A DNA stretch of 47,549 nt from Cyclobacteriaceae bacterium (GCA_022842845.1 JALHOT010000021.1:1-47549), one strand, 5' to 3'; shown: positions 34,104 through 44,191, numbered from the stretch's first letter. A program made the numbers and translations. Notes: generated by a model not told the origin, from the letters alone.

Positions 34104-35762
34104 ATGAAAAGTAGTAGAGTCAACAAGAAACAACCCCAAATTGTTTGGCTGATTGCCTTTCTATTAGTGTACCTGGGTATATCAGGTCAACCAAGAGCTC
34201 AAGACGTCATTAAGTTGGACAGTCTTCAAGGTATTCTGAATACTGCCAAACAAGATACCATTCGATATAAAACCCTCATGGCCATTGCCGAACTCTACAA
34301 CGGTATTGACTATGAAAAATCCCTTTCCCTTGTTCGCCAGGCAAGAGAACTGGCGGTGGAAAATGATTGGAAAAAGCATATTGCAAGGGGTGATGTTGCT
34401 ATTGGTAACATCTGCATATTTAAAGGTGATTACAAAAGTGCAGCTACCCACTTTTTTGAGGCATTAAAGTATTATGAATCTGTTGATGATAAGGATGGAC
34501 TCGCTTCTATCAACAATAACCTGGGAGCTACCTTTGATCGACTGCAGGAATTTGACAAGGCACTTGAGTACTACTTTAAATCGCAAAATTTAATTAATCA
34601 GTACGGTACAAATAAGCGAAAAAGTGAAGTATTACCATCCTTGTATAACAATATCGCTAACATCTATCAAAGCAAAGCAGATCCGGTTTCTGCACTCCAG
34701 TACTACGAAAAAGCTTTAGCGCTTACAGCAACCTCGCAATCTATAAGAGATAAAACCACACAAGGTAAAGTACTTAATAACATTGGTAAACTTTACCTGA
34801 ATGATTTGAAGCAGCCTGAAAAAGCCATCAGCTACTTAGAAAAAGGATTAAAAGTAAGAGAGGAATTGGGTGATTCTGGGGAGGTAGCAAGGTCTCTCAT
34901 TTTTTTATCAGATTTCTTTCTTCAAACCAAACAATATGAAAAAAGCAGGGCGCATGTATTACGTGCACTTGAAATTGGGAAAGAAATTGGTTCTTTAGAT
35001 GTGCTCAAACATGCCAGCGATTGTCATTGGCAATTGGAAAATACCATGGGGCGCTATAGAGAAGCGCTAGTGGCTCATCAGTTTCATAAAAAAATAACTG
35101 ATAGCATACAAAATCAGCAAGCCACCAGCGAAATCACAAAATTGCAACTGCAATACGATTTTGAAAAAGCAGAGAAGGCCAGAGAACTGAAATCTGAACA
35201 GTCGCGATTTCGTTACCTCACCACCATTGTGATTTTATCATCGTTGTTGGTGGTGGCCGTGTTGCTTACGCTATTCATCAGAACCAAAGCCAGACAAACA
35301 GAGTTAAAGCGCAAAAACCTGGCACAGGATATCGAAATAAAAAATAAGGAACTCACCACCAATGTTATGTACTTGGTGCGCAAAAATGAGTTGATCAACA
35401 GTGTGGCTGAGCGATTGCTGCCTTTACAGCGAAATACCAGCAGCGAGAACAAGAAAATCATTCAGGACATTATCATTGACCTTCAAAGAGAAGGTGATAA
35501 CGATAGCTGGAAAGAATTTGAGTTACGCTTTAATCAGGTGCATAGTGAGTTCTACTCCACCCTCAGAAAGCTTTATCCGGATTTATCTCCGGCTGATGAA
35601 AAATTGTGTGCCTTTTTAAGACTCAATATGAGTTCAAAAGAAATTGCGGCCATAACGCAGCAAAGCATCAAGAGTGTTGAAGTAGCCCGTTCAAGGCTCA
35701 GAAAAAAACTTAATCTTACCAATACTAGTTCAAATCTGGTTACCCATTTGGCCAATTTATAG
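34104..35762 (+). CDS. TPR sensor protein with transmembrane helix and C-terminal LuxR-type HTH
   Basis: 552 residues from the ATG at 34104, the first ATG in frame; it begins a signal peptide ending SGQPRAQ. An exported TPR domain (about residues 40-350; for example FDKALEYYFKSQNLINQYG and AISYLEKGLKVREELG) is followed by a helix spanning the membrane (about residues 372-395), a cytoplasmic coiled coil and a helix-turn-helix (LSPADEKLCAFLRLNMSSKE, then IAAITQQSIKSVEVARSRLR). This one-component layout is common in Bacteroidota, where a periplasmic TPR sensor drives a membrane-bound transcription factor. It lies upstream of the giant T9SS protease on the same strand and may regulate it (inference). 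Confidence 0.9.
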   Translation: MKSSRVNKKQPQIVWLIAFLLVYLGISGQPRAQDVIKLDSLQGILNTAKQDTIRYKTLMAIAELYNGIDYEKSLSLVRQARELAVENDWKKHIARGDVAIGNICIFKGDYKSAATHFFEALKYYESVDDKDGLASINNNLGATFDRLQEFDKALEYYFKSQNLINQYGTNKRKSEVLPSLYNNIANIYQSKADPVSALQYYEKALALTATSQSIRDKTTQGKVLNNIGKLYLNDLKQPEKAISYLEKGLKVREELGDSGEVARSLIFLSDFFLQTKQYEKSRAHVLRALEIGKEIGSLDVLKHASDCHWQLENTMGRYREALVAHQFHKKITDSIQNQQATSEITKLQLQYDFEKAEKARELKSEQSRFRYLTTIVILSSLLVVAVLLTLFIRTKARQTELKRKNLAQDIEIKNKELTTNVMYLVRKNELINSVAERLLPLQRNTSSENKKIIQDIIIDLQREGDNDSWKEFELRFNQVHSEFYSTLRKLYPDLSPADEKLCAFLRLNMSSKEIAAITQQSIKSVEVARSRLRKKLNLTNTSSNLVTHLANL

Positions 35763-35993
35763 CCTATAGATCTTTCAGTAGCTTTCTTTTAGTTCAAAAC
35801 TACCTTCGATTTAAATAACTGAATAACAGGATCTTATTACATCCTGTAGTGTATTGTTATGGCCTTTGTTTCTTACAGAGTGTAAATTCTAAGGCACAAT
35901 GCCTGCCTGTAGTATTTATTCCATGGTTGATTTCTTGTAGAGCCATTTATTCAAAACTTCCTTTGGTCATCATCTGAAAAGGCCAACATCTCT
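35763..35993. other. Intergenic stretch with no clear gene
   Basis: Part of a 492-base gap between two large genes. It has the inverted repeat at 35826-35847 and a CCTTTG at 35961-35966 that could be part of a weak -7 box for what follows, but no full promoter can be assigned. I see no RNA gene. Confidence 0.5.
35826..35847. repeat. Inverted repeat ACAGGAT-N8-ATCCTGT
   Basis: A perfect 7-bp dyad with an 8-base centre, 64 bases after the TPR/HTH gene. No T-tract follows, so it is either a weak transcript end or a regulator site. The nearby HTH protein would be a natural candidate binder, but that is a guess. Confidence 0.45.
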
Positions 35994-36149
35994 ATGGAAG
36001 AAAATAGTAAAAGCGAAGAATTTATTGATCTAATGATCAGAAAGCGGAAGGAAGAGAATGAAGCATTCTTAAGGCTATTGGAGGCTATGAACCAGAAAAA
36101 TGCCCTTAACCAGAAGAAGAAGAAAACACCAAAAAGTAAGAGTGAATAG
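35994..36149 (+). CDS. Possible 51-residue charged helical protein
   Basis: An ATG-initiated frame of 51 codons ending TAG. The product is strongly charged and would form one long helix (EEFIDLMIRKRKEENEAFLR) with a lysine-rich tail. It has no signal peptide. It shares the codon style of its neighbours and is followed by a second very small frame two bases later and by the giant protease. No family is recognised. Length alone does not prove it is coding. Confidence 0.4.
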   Translation: MEENSKSEEFIDLMIRKRKEENEAFLRLLEAMNQKNALNQKKKKTPKSKSE

Positions 36150-36151
36150 TC

Positions 36152-36232
36152 ATGAAAAAGAGTAGATGGATAAGTCTGATGATGACGCTAATGACTTTAA
36201 TGAAAATGTTAACCAATCCACATTTTAAATAA
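36152..36232 (+). CDS. Possible 26-residue methionine-rich hydrophobic peptide
   Basis: An ATG-started frame of 26 codons two bases after the preceding small frame. The product begins with a basic KKSRW and continues as a methionine- and leucine-rich stretch (ISLMMTLMTLMKMLTNP), like a tiny membrane peptide. It ends 22 bases before the giant protease start, so it could be a leader frame that couples translation. Weak evidence; may be chance. Confidence 0.22.
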   Translation: MKKSRWISLMMTLMTLMKMLTNPHFK

Positions 36233-36254
36233 CTACTAACCTAAACCAAATTCT

Positions 36255-39200
36255 ATGAATCATTCTCTACGAACTGTTTTCAGAAGGGTTATGGTAGCCG
36301 GATTACTCAGTTTGTGCGCCTTGTACGCAAGTGCACAGCTTCAGTACTCCAACGGCTACCGAAAGGGTGTTGTCAAGGTAAAGTTTGCCCCTACCATGAC
36401 TACTACGCTTTCAACCATTACTGTAAATGCAAGAAGCGGTCATTTATCAACCGGCATCAGCAGCTTTGATGCTGTCTCAAAAAATACTGGTGCAAGCAAT
36501 ATGTACCGACTTTTCCCCTATGATCCAGCCAATGAAAATAAATTACGTAAGCACGGACTACATTTATGGTATGTAGTTGAAGTTGACGAGAACCTTGATC
36601 CTAAGCTGGTAGCAACTCAATATCAACAATTAAAAGAAGTGGCCATTGCAGAAGTGGATCGTGAGAAAAAACTGGCACCCTATCAGGTAAAAGCTTATTC
36701 AAACACACCTGGCATTTCATCCACTATGCCGTTTAACGATCCCTTGCTGAAAGATCAATGGCATTACAATAACACAGGTCAAACAGGGTATGCGGGCGCT
36801 GACATCAATCTTTTCCAAGCCTGGACTGCAACAACAGGCGCTAGCAACATTATTGTTTCCGTACACGATGAAGGTGTTGATGTAAAGCATGAAGACCTTA
36901 GAGCCAACATCTGGATAAATACGCTTGAACAAAATGGACAAGCAGGTATTGATGATGACGGGAATGGTTATGTGGATGATATCAATGGCTACAACTTCGA
37001 TAAAAGAAATGGTAGCATTGATGCCCAGTACCACGGAACACACGTGGCTGGTACCATTGCCGCTGTAAATAATAACGGTAAAGGAGTGGCCGGAGTCGCT
37101 GGTGGTAACGGAAGTGGTAATGGTGTCAAAATCATGTCACTTCAAATCATGGGCGGAGGCTCTATCGAAAAATCTTATGTCTACGCTGCCAACAATGGTG
37201 CAGTCATATCTCAAAACAGTTGGGGTTATTCTAACCCTGGCGGTTTCGAACAATCCGTTTTAGATGCTATCGATTATTTTATTGAAGAAGCAGGTGATTA
37301 CCAGGGCAGCCCTATGAAGGGAGGCATAGTAATTTTTGCAGCAGGAAACTCAAATTACGATGGTGCATGGTACCCTGGTTATTATGAAAAAACAATGGCG
37401 GTAGCATCGTTGGGACCTGAGTGGAAAAAAGCAGGATACTCCAACTTCGGTGCATGGATTGAACTCTCTGCTCCGGGTGGTGATATAGAATACGGCAATA
37501 AGAATGGCGTACTTAGCACGATTCCTAAAAATCAATATGCTTACTTAGAAGGAACCTCTATGGCTTGCCCTCATGTGTCGGGTATTGCTGCATTGGTATT
37601 AGCCAACAGAACGCAACAACTTACTAATAGTGCGGTTTGGAATAAACTGCTGACTGGTACTGTAAACATCGATACTTACAACCTAAACTACCTGGGCCAA
37701 CTAGGTACTGGAGCCATCGATGCCTCTCTGGCTATTCAAAACGATATGGGTAAAGCACCTGCAGCCATCAGTAACCTTACTATTGCCGGCATTGCTCAGG
37801 AGTTTGCAACATTGCATTGGTCAGTACCTGCCGATGAGGATGATGGTAAGCCCACTGAATTCAATTTGTATTTCCACACGCAATCTATTACAGCAGGCAA
37901 TCTTGCTTCGGCTACAAAAGTTGTCATTAAAAACATAGAAGTGGCTGGAAGCAAAGTTACTTACGAAGTAGCAGGCTTGTTAGGTCTTACCACTTACCAC
38001 TTCATGATTACTTCTATTGATCGTTGGGGTAATGTGTCGGTATTCTCCAACGCAGTGTCTGCCACTACCAACTCCGGGCCTTCAATATCGGTTGATGCCA
38101 ACAGTCAAAACATTAATCTAACCATTGATGCAAGTATCGAAACAAGTACAACTCACCCTCTTACCATCATCAATGGTGCTGAAGGTATTTTGCGTTGGAG
38201 TCATTTTACAAGACACAAAAGTACAGCACTTGCTTTCAATGCTTCTTCCTTGAACTACCCAATCGTTCCTACCAAAAAAGGAAGTGGCGTCATCAGAACA
38301 CAAAGTGTATCAAATAAACAGTCAGTGTTAAAGAGCAATCAAGCTATTACCACTGCCTTCACCCCAATAGAGAAAACACTTTCCTATTGGCCAACCAATA
38401 TTGTAGGTGAAACCGATACATCACTGCCCAATTCAGCAGCTGCTAAATTTACTGTTACCGAGGCTGAAGGTTTCAACCTTACCCAAGTGAGTATGTATTT
38501 GAAGCATGACCCTGCCAAAGGCCCTGTTATTGTAGAGGTGTACAAAGGCACTACTCCAAGCAAAGCCAACCTTGTGTATGCACAAGAGCATAATAACTAC
38601 AGCCCCGCTGAGGCAACCGCCAACATAAACCTTAATGAACAACTTTACTTTGAGTCTGGTGAAACATTCTGGGTGGCCTTCCATGTGCCTGCCGGCAATC
38701 TTTTTCCGCTCGGTATAGGATTTGAAGCTGATCAAAGTGCATCACGAAACTGTTTCATTTCATTTAATGTAGGCAATACCTGGCAAGCACTCGAAGATGC
38801 TCTGGAAAGCGATGATTTCGCATGGTCAATGAAAGCTGCCAGCTATAACGCACACCTCGGCACTTATATAACGCTAGCGCCTGGTTCGGGTGATGTAGCC
38901 GGTAATGAAGAAATACTTACCACCCTAACGGCCAATGCATCAAGTCTGGTCAATGGAGATTACAGCGCCAACCTGGTGATTGCCTCAAATGACGCCAATC
39001 AACGCGAATTACGTGTACCTGTTAACTTAACTGTTAGCGGTCATTTACCTGATATTAAACACATCGATATCGCTGATTTCGGAAGTGTTTTTGTAGGAGA
39101 AGAAAAAACACTGGAACTTGAGCTTGATAACAGAGGATATGGGAATTTTAATAGTCCTGATTTCACCTTTGGTGGTTCTTCTTTCGAAATTGATGGGTAT

Positions 39201-42200
39201 GCACCATGGCAAATCAAAGCGCAAGAGCAGGTAATTCTGAAAATTAAATTTAAGCCTACCGCTCCTGGTAACACTAATGACTTGTTAACCTTTACCAATG
39301 GTTCACAAACATACCAAATAGCGCTTTTTGGAGTTGGTGCAGAAACAGCAGAAATACTGGTAAGCCCAACTACACAAACAATCAATAACATTACCATTGG
39401 CGATGTAGTCTCTTCCCAGCTAACAGTAGAAAATACTGGTGCTTATCCACTCAAGTATTTCATACCTGGTTTTGATGAAAAAGGAATCAGTGAAAACTGG
39501 CCATCAGATTATCATAACTATGGCTATAAAGTTCGAAGCAATTATGTATCTGAAACGGAACCTATTACTTTCGATTTTCAGGATATTGCTGCTACTGGCA
39601 CGAACATCACCGATTTTCTAATTGATACTTACACGTACCATGAAGTAGATCTAGGTTTTGAGTTTCCTTATTACGGAGAAAATCAAACAAAAATATACAT
39701 TGCGCAAAAAGGATTCACCACCTTTGATAAAAGTGTTAACCCTATAAATCCTCCGCAGTTTCCGGGCAATGGCTTTTCACCTAAAGGGATCATCACGCCT
39801 ATTGGTTCTTATTTAAGCTATCTGGTAAGTGGAGAAATTTATTATAAGAGAGAGGCTGATCGCTTCATCATTCAGTTTGATGATGTATGGGATGGTTACA
39901 ATGTAGGAGAAACCATCACAGCCCAAATGGTTCTTTATGCCAATGGAGACATTCGTTTCTTCTATGATGAAATCAATTTATCGGAAGCCAATAAAGGTTA
40001 TTTGAATATATTCATTGAAGACCTGGCACAACAAGATGGCGTACTTATTCAAAACTACAACAACCAGGTTGACCTTTACAGCGGGCTTGCTTTAGGATTT
40101 GATTATCCAGGTCCAAATATTATCAGCAGTATTGAAAACGGCTCTGGGATTTTAATGCCAGGAGCTTCAACAGTGGTAAACATAGAGTTGAATACAGCCA
40201 GTCTGGTTGAAGGAAACACCAAACGTTACATCAATTTTATTAGTAACGTTCCTTCATCTCCTGAAACGTATGCTTTGATAGATCTGGAAGTAACGCAAGG
40301 TGGTGTTGCCATGCCTGTTGTTTCAATAGACACAGTGCATTTTGGAAATGTTTTTCAAGGTGCCATAAAAGCAAAAGGCTTTACCATTAAAAATCCGGGC
40401 ACAGCTAGTGTTGATGTAAGCAGCATTGCTTTTGTTAATGGTGACTTTACATTCACTGGCGATCAGCCTACCACCATCAAGCCAGGCCTTTACAAAAACT
40501 ATTCAATTGAGGTTCCTACTGGCACACTCGCTTCATTGGAAGATTGGTTATCAATTAACTATGCTGACGGCACCCATGACACAGTTTATGTTACAGCTAC
40601 CGTTGTAGATGCCCCGGCAATTAATGTAGACCTGTCTCTTTTACAGGAAACAGTTGCTTACGGAGAGAAAACTTCCCGACCATTTACTGTAGAGAACACC
40701 GGACTTGCTAATCTTGAGTTTGCTGCTGTTGGTTCTCAATGGTTATCATTTACCACAAGCACCTTACCTTCTTCTACCGTGCAGGATTTTGGATATGCAG
40801 TAGAGAAACACAATAATGGTGATTACTATCAATGGATTGATATACGTAAAACCGGTCAACACTTACCATTCATTGATGTTGATGATTGGGCAGGTACTTA
40901 TTGGAGAGATTTAACTTTGCCTTTCCCTATTGAATTCTATGGCCAAACCTATAATTCATTCAAAATAGGAGACAACGGTATTATATCCTTCGGTGAAGAT
41001 CCTGAATTCAACTTCTTTACAGATAATATACCAACAGCGAATGTTACTGGACCATGCATTATGCCTTACTGGACCTTCAGTACCTTCTCGGATTACTTAT
41101 ACCCTAAAGAAGACATTGGAATCTTCTACCAGGCGTATGAAGACAAATTCATCATCACCTGGAGTTACTTCACAAACAACTTTGGAGGCATGGGCGATCC
41201 TGTTTCCGCTCAGATGATTTTCTACAAAAACGGAGTTATGAAATTCCAATACAAAACTGAAGAGGGTGGCGTAGATCTTACATCACAAGCATCAGTAGTT
41301 GGATTACAACGGAGCAGCACAGAAGGCATTTCAATTTCAGCTTACCAACCGCTGTTGCACGAGGATGGTTTGGCCTACATTGTTGTACCTACAAAACGCT
41401 ACACCATAACACCAGGCTCTGCTTTAGCTGGTAACATCAACCTGGATGCAACCAATATCTATGGTGGACAGTACAACCAGTCTTTGAAAATACAGACAAA
41501 CGTACCTAATCAAGAACAGCTTGAAAAACCAATTGAACTAACCGTTACTGGCGAGGCTACTTTATCAACCCCTGATTCAGTAAAGTTTGGCAGAAAACTC
41601 ATAGGGACAGATGGATGGTCTCCACTTACCTACACCGAAGAGTTTGAACTCAAAAACGAAGGTGCGGCTACGCTGGAGATTAGTTATGGTGCAATGGCCG
41701 ATGGTTCAAACCTTGGCTTGATGCTGCTGGTAGACGGATGGTTTGCCCCTGAGTGGACATTGATCTCTAACATTTGGTCACCATGGGCATGGGAAACTCC
41801 AGTGTATCGAATTAAACCAGGTGAGGCTTTAAAGGTAAGAGCTGCCTTCTTCCCTTCATTGGCGGGTGACTTTGCTGACGAAGTGATCTTAACTACCAAT
41901 ATAGGAGAGATACGTTTTGTGCTTACCGGCACAGGCTATGAACCTGCCGCGATACAGGTAGATACTACTCCTATTGAAGTAAGCATGAACACCCTTACTG
42001 AAACATTTACAAAACAGATTGCCTTCAACAATACTGATGGTAGGTCTGATTTAGAATACAATATCAGTATCGATTTTGGGCGTTCTACAGTAAGTACTAC
42101 TCAACATGAGGCAGTTGCCACAAGCATTAACCAAAGTGTTGTTCCCTCACAACAAACTGTTGCTGTAAGTGCTGTAGGCAGAAATGCGAATACGTATAAC

Positions 42201-43709
42201 AGAACAATTAATTATACCGAGAGTGAATCCACTACTATTTTTGCTGGTACTGGTGGCGCTGCTCCCTTTACCTTGGCTACTCGCTACAATGCAGGTCCTG
42301 AAGGCTTTAACATGTCTCATGTTGAATCATTCTTTACTATTGAATCACTTGCTTCAACAGTGGTTTCGGTAGAAGTGCGTGCCGGTGGAACCGATATCGC
42401 TTCTTCTAACTTGCTTGCAGAAGGAAGCCTGGAGATTAGTGGAAATGGTGGTGATGCTCAGTGGTACGCTATTGAATTGGATAAACCTGCTGGAATTTAT
42501 CCTAATGAAGACTTCTATGTAATCATTACTTATCCTTTAGGTATACAACGTCCGCAAGGCATTGTTACTGATCAAGAAACAGTACCGGGTCGTTACTACT
42601 ATTTCTCAGAAGGTTTATGGTATAATGTACAGGAGGTACCAACTTTTGAAACCGCTGGTTGGTTAATGTATGCGGCCGAAGAAAGCGCAGGCAACTTCAC
42701 CTGGCTAAGCATAACTTCTGAGCCTGTTGGTTCTATGGCTATGGGCGCGTCAGGAGAAGTATCTATTCTTATTGAAGGTGCTTATGCCACACGTGGCGAA
42801 CAAGTAGCAGACATTGTCTTTACATCTAACGACCCGGCAAAACCAGTTGTGCGTGTCCCGGTAAGTTTACATGTTAACGAAGCACCTCAGTTTGTAAATG
42901 CACCAACGGATATGGTAATTGCTGAAAATAATGCTAAAACAATTACTATTAGTGTAGTAGATGCAGAGGCCAACAGCTTTACAGTAGCACCTGCCAAAAG
43001 CTATAGCAAACTCACTCATACTTTTACTAACGGTTTGCTAACAATAACCTTGAGCCCTGCTTTTGGAGATGAAGGGAACTACGCTTATACCTTCATTGCA
43101 ACAGATGAGCACAATGCTATTAGTGAGATGACAATATCAGTTCAGGTTCTACACACCAATCAAGCACCTGGCTTCATTGGAGAACGGGATATCTTCACAT
43201 TCCATACACCTGAAAATATGCTTGAGTACGAATTGAAGCAATACTTCAGTGATGCAGATGGAGATGCCTTTACTTATTCTGTCTTAAGCGCTGATAAAAA
43301 TATTGCTCAAGTGTTCTCCTCTACGGATAAATTCATTGTGAAGACAACCGGTATAGGTGAAACAAATCTAAGTTTTACACTTACCGATGTAAATGGCGCT
43401 GTTAACACTGTGGTCTTACCTGTGAAAGTAGATGCTACTTTAGGATTGGAGGAGCTGGATCAGAACTTTAGCATGCTCCCTTACCCTAACCCAACTACCG
43501 GAAAAGTAAAGGTGATCATGAATGGCGAAGTGGGAGAATCGTACAACGTAGTACTGTACAATGGAATCGGACAGGCACTGGAATTACGTGAACAGGTCAG
43601 ATCAAACGCAACGCTTGAACTAGACCTAAGTCATCTTCCTAAAGGTATGTACCTGATCGAAGTGAAGAGCGAAAATGGTAAGAGTGTTCGTAGAATCATT
43701 AAAGAATAA
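36255..43709 (+). CDS. Giant multidomain subtilisin-like protease exported by T9SS
   Basis: 2484 residues. Signal peptide to about residue 28, then a propeptide region. Peptidase S8 catalytic residues are D205 (VHDEGVDV), H260 (YHGTHVAGT) and S435 (GTSMACPHVSG), with oxyanion asparagine in FAAGNSN. A fibronectin type III domain (about 500-605) follows. The long middle has internal duplications: a FETWVAF-like jelly-roll module near 706-830 and again near 1976-2145, and an EFYG/SFGEDP-type module near 1076-1286 and 1506-1709, separated by ASH-like choice-of-anchor domains. Cadherin-like domains (about 2209-2395) precede a type A T9SS sorting domain (about 2405-2484; PYPNPTTGKVKV, then PKGMYLIEVKS). 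It is probably surface-attached or released and degrades protein. Followed after three bases by a small lipoprotein gene. Confidence 0.95.
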   Translation: MNHSLRTVFRRVMVAGLLSLCALYASAQLQYSNGYRKGVVKVKFAPTMTTTLSTITVNARSGHLSTGISSFDAVSKNTGASNMYRLFPYDPANENKLRKHGLHLWYVVEVDENLDPKLVATQYQQLKEVAIAEVDREKKLAPYQVKAYSNTPGISSTMPFNDPLLKDQWHYNNTGQTGYAGADINLFQAWTATTGASNIIVSVHDEGVDVKHEDLRANIWINTLEQNGQAGIDDDGNGYVDDINGYNFDKRNGSIDAQYHGTHVAGTIAAVNNNGKGVAGVAGGNGSGNGVKIMSLQIMGGGSIEKSYVYAANNGAVISQNSWGYSNPGGFEQSVLDAIDYFIEEAGDYQGSPMKGGIVIFAAGNSNYDGAWYPGYYEKTMAVASLGPEWKKAGYSNFGAWIELSAPGGDIEYGNKNGVLSTIPKNQYAYLEGTSMACPHVSGIAALVLANRTQQLTNSAVWNKLLTGTVNIDTYNLNYLGQLGTGAIDASLAIQNDMGKAPAAISNLTIAGIAQEFATLHWSVPADEDDGKPTEFNLYFHTQSITAGNLASATKVVIKNIEVAGSKVTYEVAGLLGLTTYHFMITSIDRWGNVSVFSNAVSATTNSGPSISVDANSQNINLTIDASIETSTTHPLTIINGAEGILRWSHFTRHKSTALAFNASSLNYPIVPTKKGSGVIRTQSVSNKQSVLKSNQAITTAFTPIEKTLSYWPTNIVGETDTSLPNSAAAKFTVTEAEGFNLTQVSMYLKHDPAKGPVIVEVYKGTTPSKANLVYAQEHNNYSPAEATANINLNEQLYFESGETFWVAFHVPAGNLFPLGIGFEADQSASRNCFISFNVGNTWQALEDALESDDFAWSMKAASYNAHLGTYITLAPGSGDVAGNEEILTTLTANASSLVNGDYSANLVIASNDANQRELRVPVNLTVSGHLPDIKHIDIADFGSVFVGEEKTLELELDNRGYGNFNSPDFTFGGSSFEIDGYAPWQIKAQEQVILKIKFKPTAPGNTNDLLTFTNGSQTYQIALFGVGAETAEILVSPTTQTINNITIGDVVSSQLTVENTGAYPLKYFIPGFDEKGISENWPSDYHNYGYKVRSNYVSETEPITFDFQDIAATGTNITDFLIDTYTYHEVDLGFEFPYYGENQTKIYIAQKGFTTFDKSVNPINPPQFPGNGFSPKGIITPIGSYLSYLVSGEIYYKREADRFIIQFDDVWDGYNVGETITAQMVLYANGDIRFFYDEINLSEANKGYLNIFIEDLAQQDGVLIQNYNNQVDLYSGLALGFDYPGPNIISSIENGSGILMPGASTVVNIELNTASLVEGNTKRYINFISNVPSSPETYALIDLEVTQGGVAMPVVSIDTVHFGNVFQGAIKAKGFTIKNPGTASVDVSSIAFVNGDFTFTGDQPTTIKPGLYKNYSIEVPTGTLASLEDWLSINYADGTHDTVYVTATVVDAPAINVDLSLLQETVAYGEKTSRPFTVENTGLANLEFAAVGSQWLSFTTSTLPSSTVQDFGYAVEKHNNGDYYQWIDIRKTGQHLPFIDVDDWAGTYWRDLTLPFPIEFYGQTYNSFKIGDNGIISFGEDPEFNFFTDNIPTANVTGPCIMPYWTFSTFSDYLYPKEDIGIFYQAYEDKFIITWSYFTNNFGGMGDPVSAQMIFYKNGVMKFQYKTEEGGVDLTSQASVVGLQRSSTEGISISAYQPLLHEDGLAYIVVPTKRYTITPGSALAGNINLDATNIYGGQYNQSLKIQTNVPNQEQLEKPIELTVTGEATLSTPDSVKFGRKLIGTDGWSPLTYTEEFELKNEGAATLEISYGAMADGSNLGLMLLVDGWFAPEWTLISNIWSPWAWETPVYRIKPGEALKVRAAFFPSLAGDFADEVILTTNIGEIRFVLTGTGYEPAAIQVDTTPIEVSMNTLTETFTKQIAFNNTDGRSDLEYNISIDFGRSTVSTTQHEAVATSINQSVVPSQQTVAVSAVGRNANTYNRTINYTESESTTIFAGTGGAAPFTLATRYNAGPEGFNMSHVESFFTIESLASTVVSVEVRAGGTDIASSNLLAEGSLEISGNGGDAQWYAIELDKPAGIYPNEDFYVIITYPLGIQRPQGIVTDQETVPGRYYYFSEGLWYNVQEVPTFETAGWLMYAAEESAGNFTWLSITSEPVGSMAMGASGEVSILIEGAYATRGEQVADIVFTSNDPAKPVVRVPVSLHVNEAPQFVNAPTDMVIAENNAKTITISVVDAEANSFTVAPAKSYSKLTHTFTNGLLTITLSPAFGDEGNYAYTFIATDEHNAISEMTISVQVLHTNQAPGFIGERDIFTFHTPENMLEYELKQYFSDADGDAFTYSVLSADKNIAQVFSSTDKFIVKTTGIGETNLSFTLTDVNGAVNTVVLPVKVDATLGLEELDQNFSMLPYPNPTTGKVKVIMNGEVGESYNVVLYNGIGQALELREQVRSNATLELDLSHLPKGMYLIEVKSENGKSVRRIIKE

Positions 43710-43712
43710 CTT

Positions 43713-44165
43713 ATGCGTAAAATATATAATCTTACACTGATGCTGGGAGTACTTATTGTACTCTCAGCATGCAAAGAAGATAAGCCTAGCGAAGAAAGCA
43801 TAGCGCTGTCAAAACTATCTTCTACCTGGAACACCATGTCAGTTACGAAAGATGGTGTGATGATGAGTGGTTATGAAGATTTCAGTCTAACACTATCTGG
43901 TTCCACCCTGGCAAGCACTTTTGCCTACGCCACTTTGGGCCGGCCTGCGCTCAGTCCATGGCCCTCAGGTGGCAGCTGGACATTCGGAGCCAACATACCA
44001 TCACAAATTATCAGAGATGCTGGCAGCATTCATGAATTAGTGGTGAATTATACGCTTGTTGACAAACAACTCACACTCGAGTTTAACTTTAGTGGTACAG
44101 GTTACAGCAAAGGTCGGATGAATAGCCCTGCAGGAAGTTGGAAGTTTATTTTTTCTAAGCAATAA
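43713..44165 (+). CDS. Small lipoprotein, homologue of the one at 13538
   Basis: 150 residues. Lipoprotein signal with cysteine 20 in LSAC, then acidic and lysine residues (KEDKPSEES). The domain follows the same motif order as the protein at 13538: STWNTMSVTKDG, SPWPSGGSWTFG, QIIRDAGSIHEL, NYTLVDKQLTLEFNFSGTGY and GSWKFIF. It begins three bases after the giant protease stop and ends at a terminator, so it is co-transcribed with the protease and may be its partner, inhibitor or anchor (inference). No known family recognised. Confidence 0.82.
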   Translation: MRKIYNLTLMLGVLIVLSACKEDKPSEESIALSKLSSTWNTMSVTKDGVMMSGYEDFSLTLSGSTLASTFAYATLGRPALSPWPSGGSWTFGANIPSQIIRDAGSIHELVVNYTLVDKQLTLEFNFSGTGYSKGRMNSPAGSWKFIFSKQ

Positions 44166-44191
44166 CAGCTGGGGTGTTATTGTATTTAGGT

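Noticed and set aside
34071-34126. Longer TTG-started versions of the two divergent TPR genes
   Set aside because: Both would overlap each other, and the later ATG codons at 34104 and 34003 begin proper signal peptides.
36255-43709. Possibility that the giant protease is two genes fused by sequence error
   Set aside because: The frame is continuous for 2484 codons, and the signal peptide, catalytic domain and sorting domain are in the order expected of one T9SS cargo.
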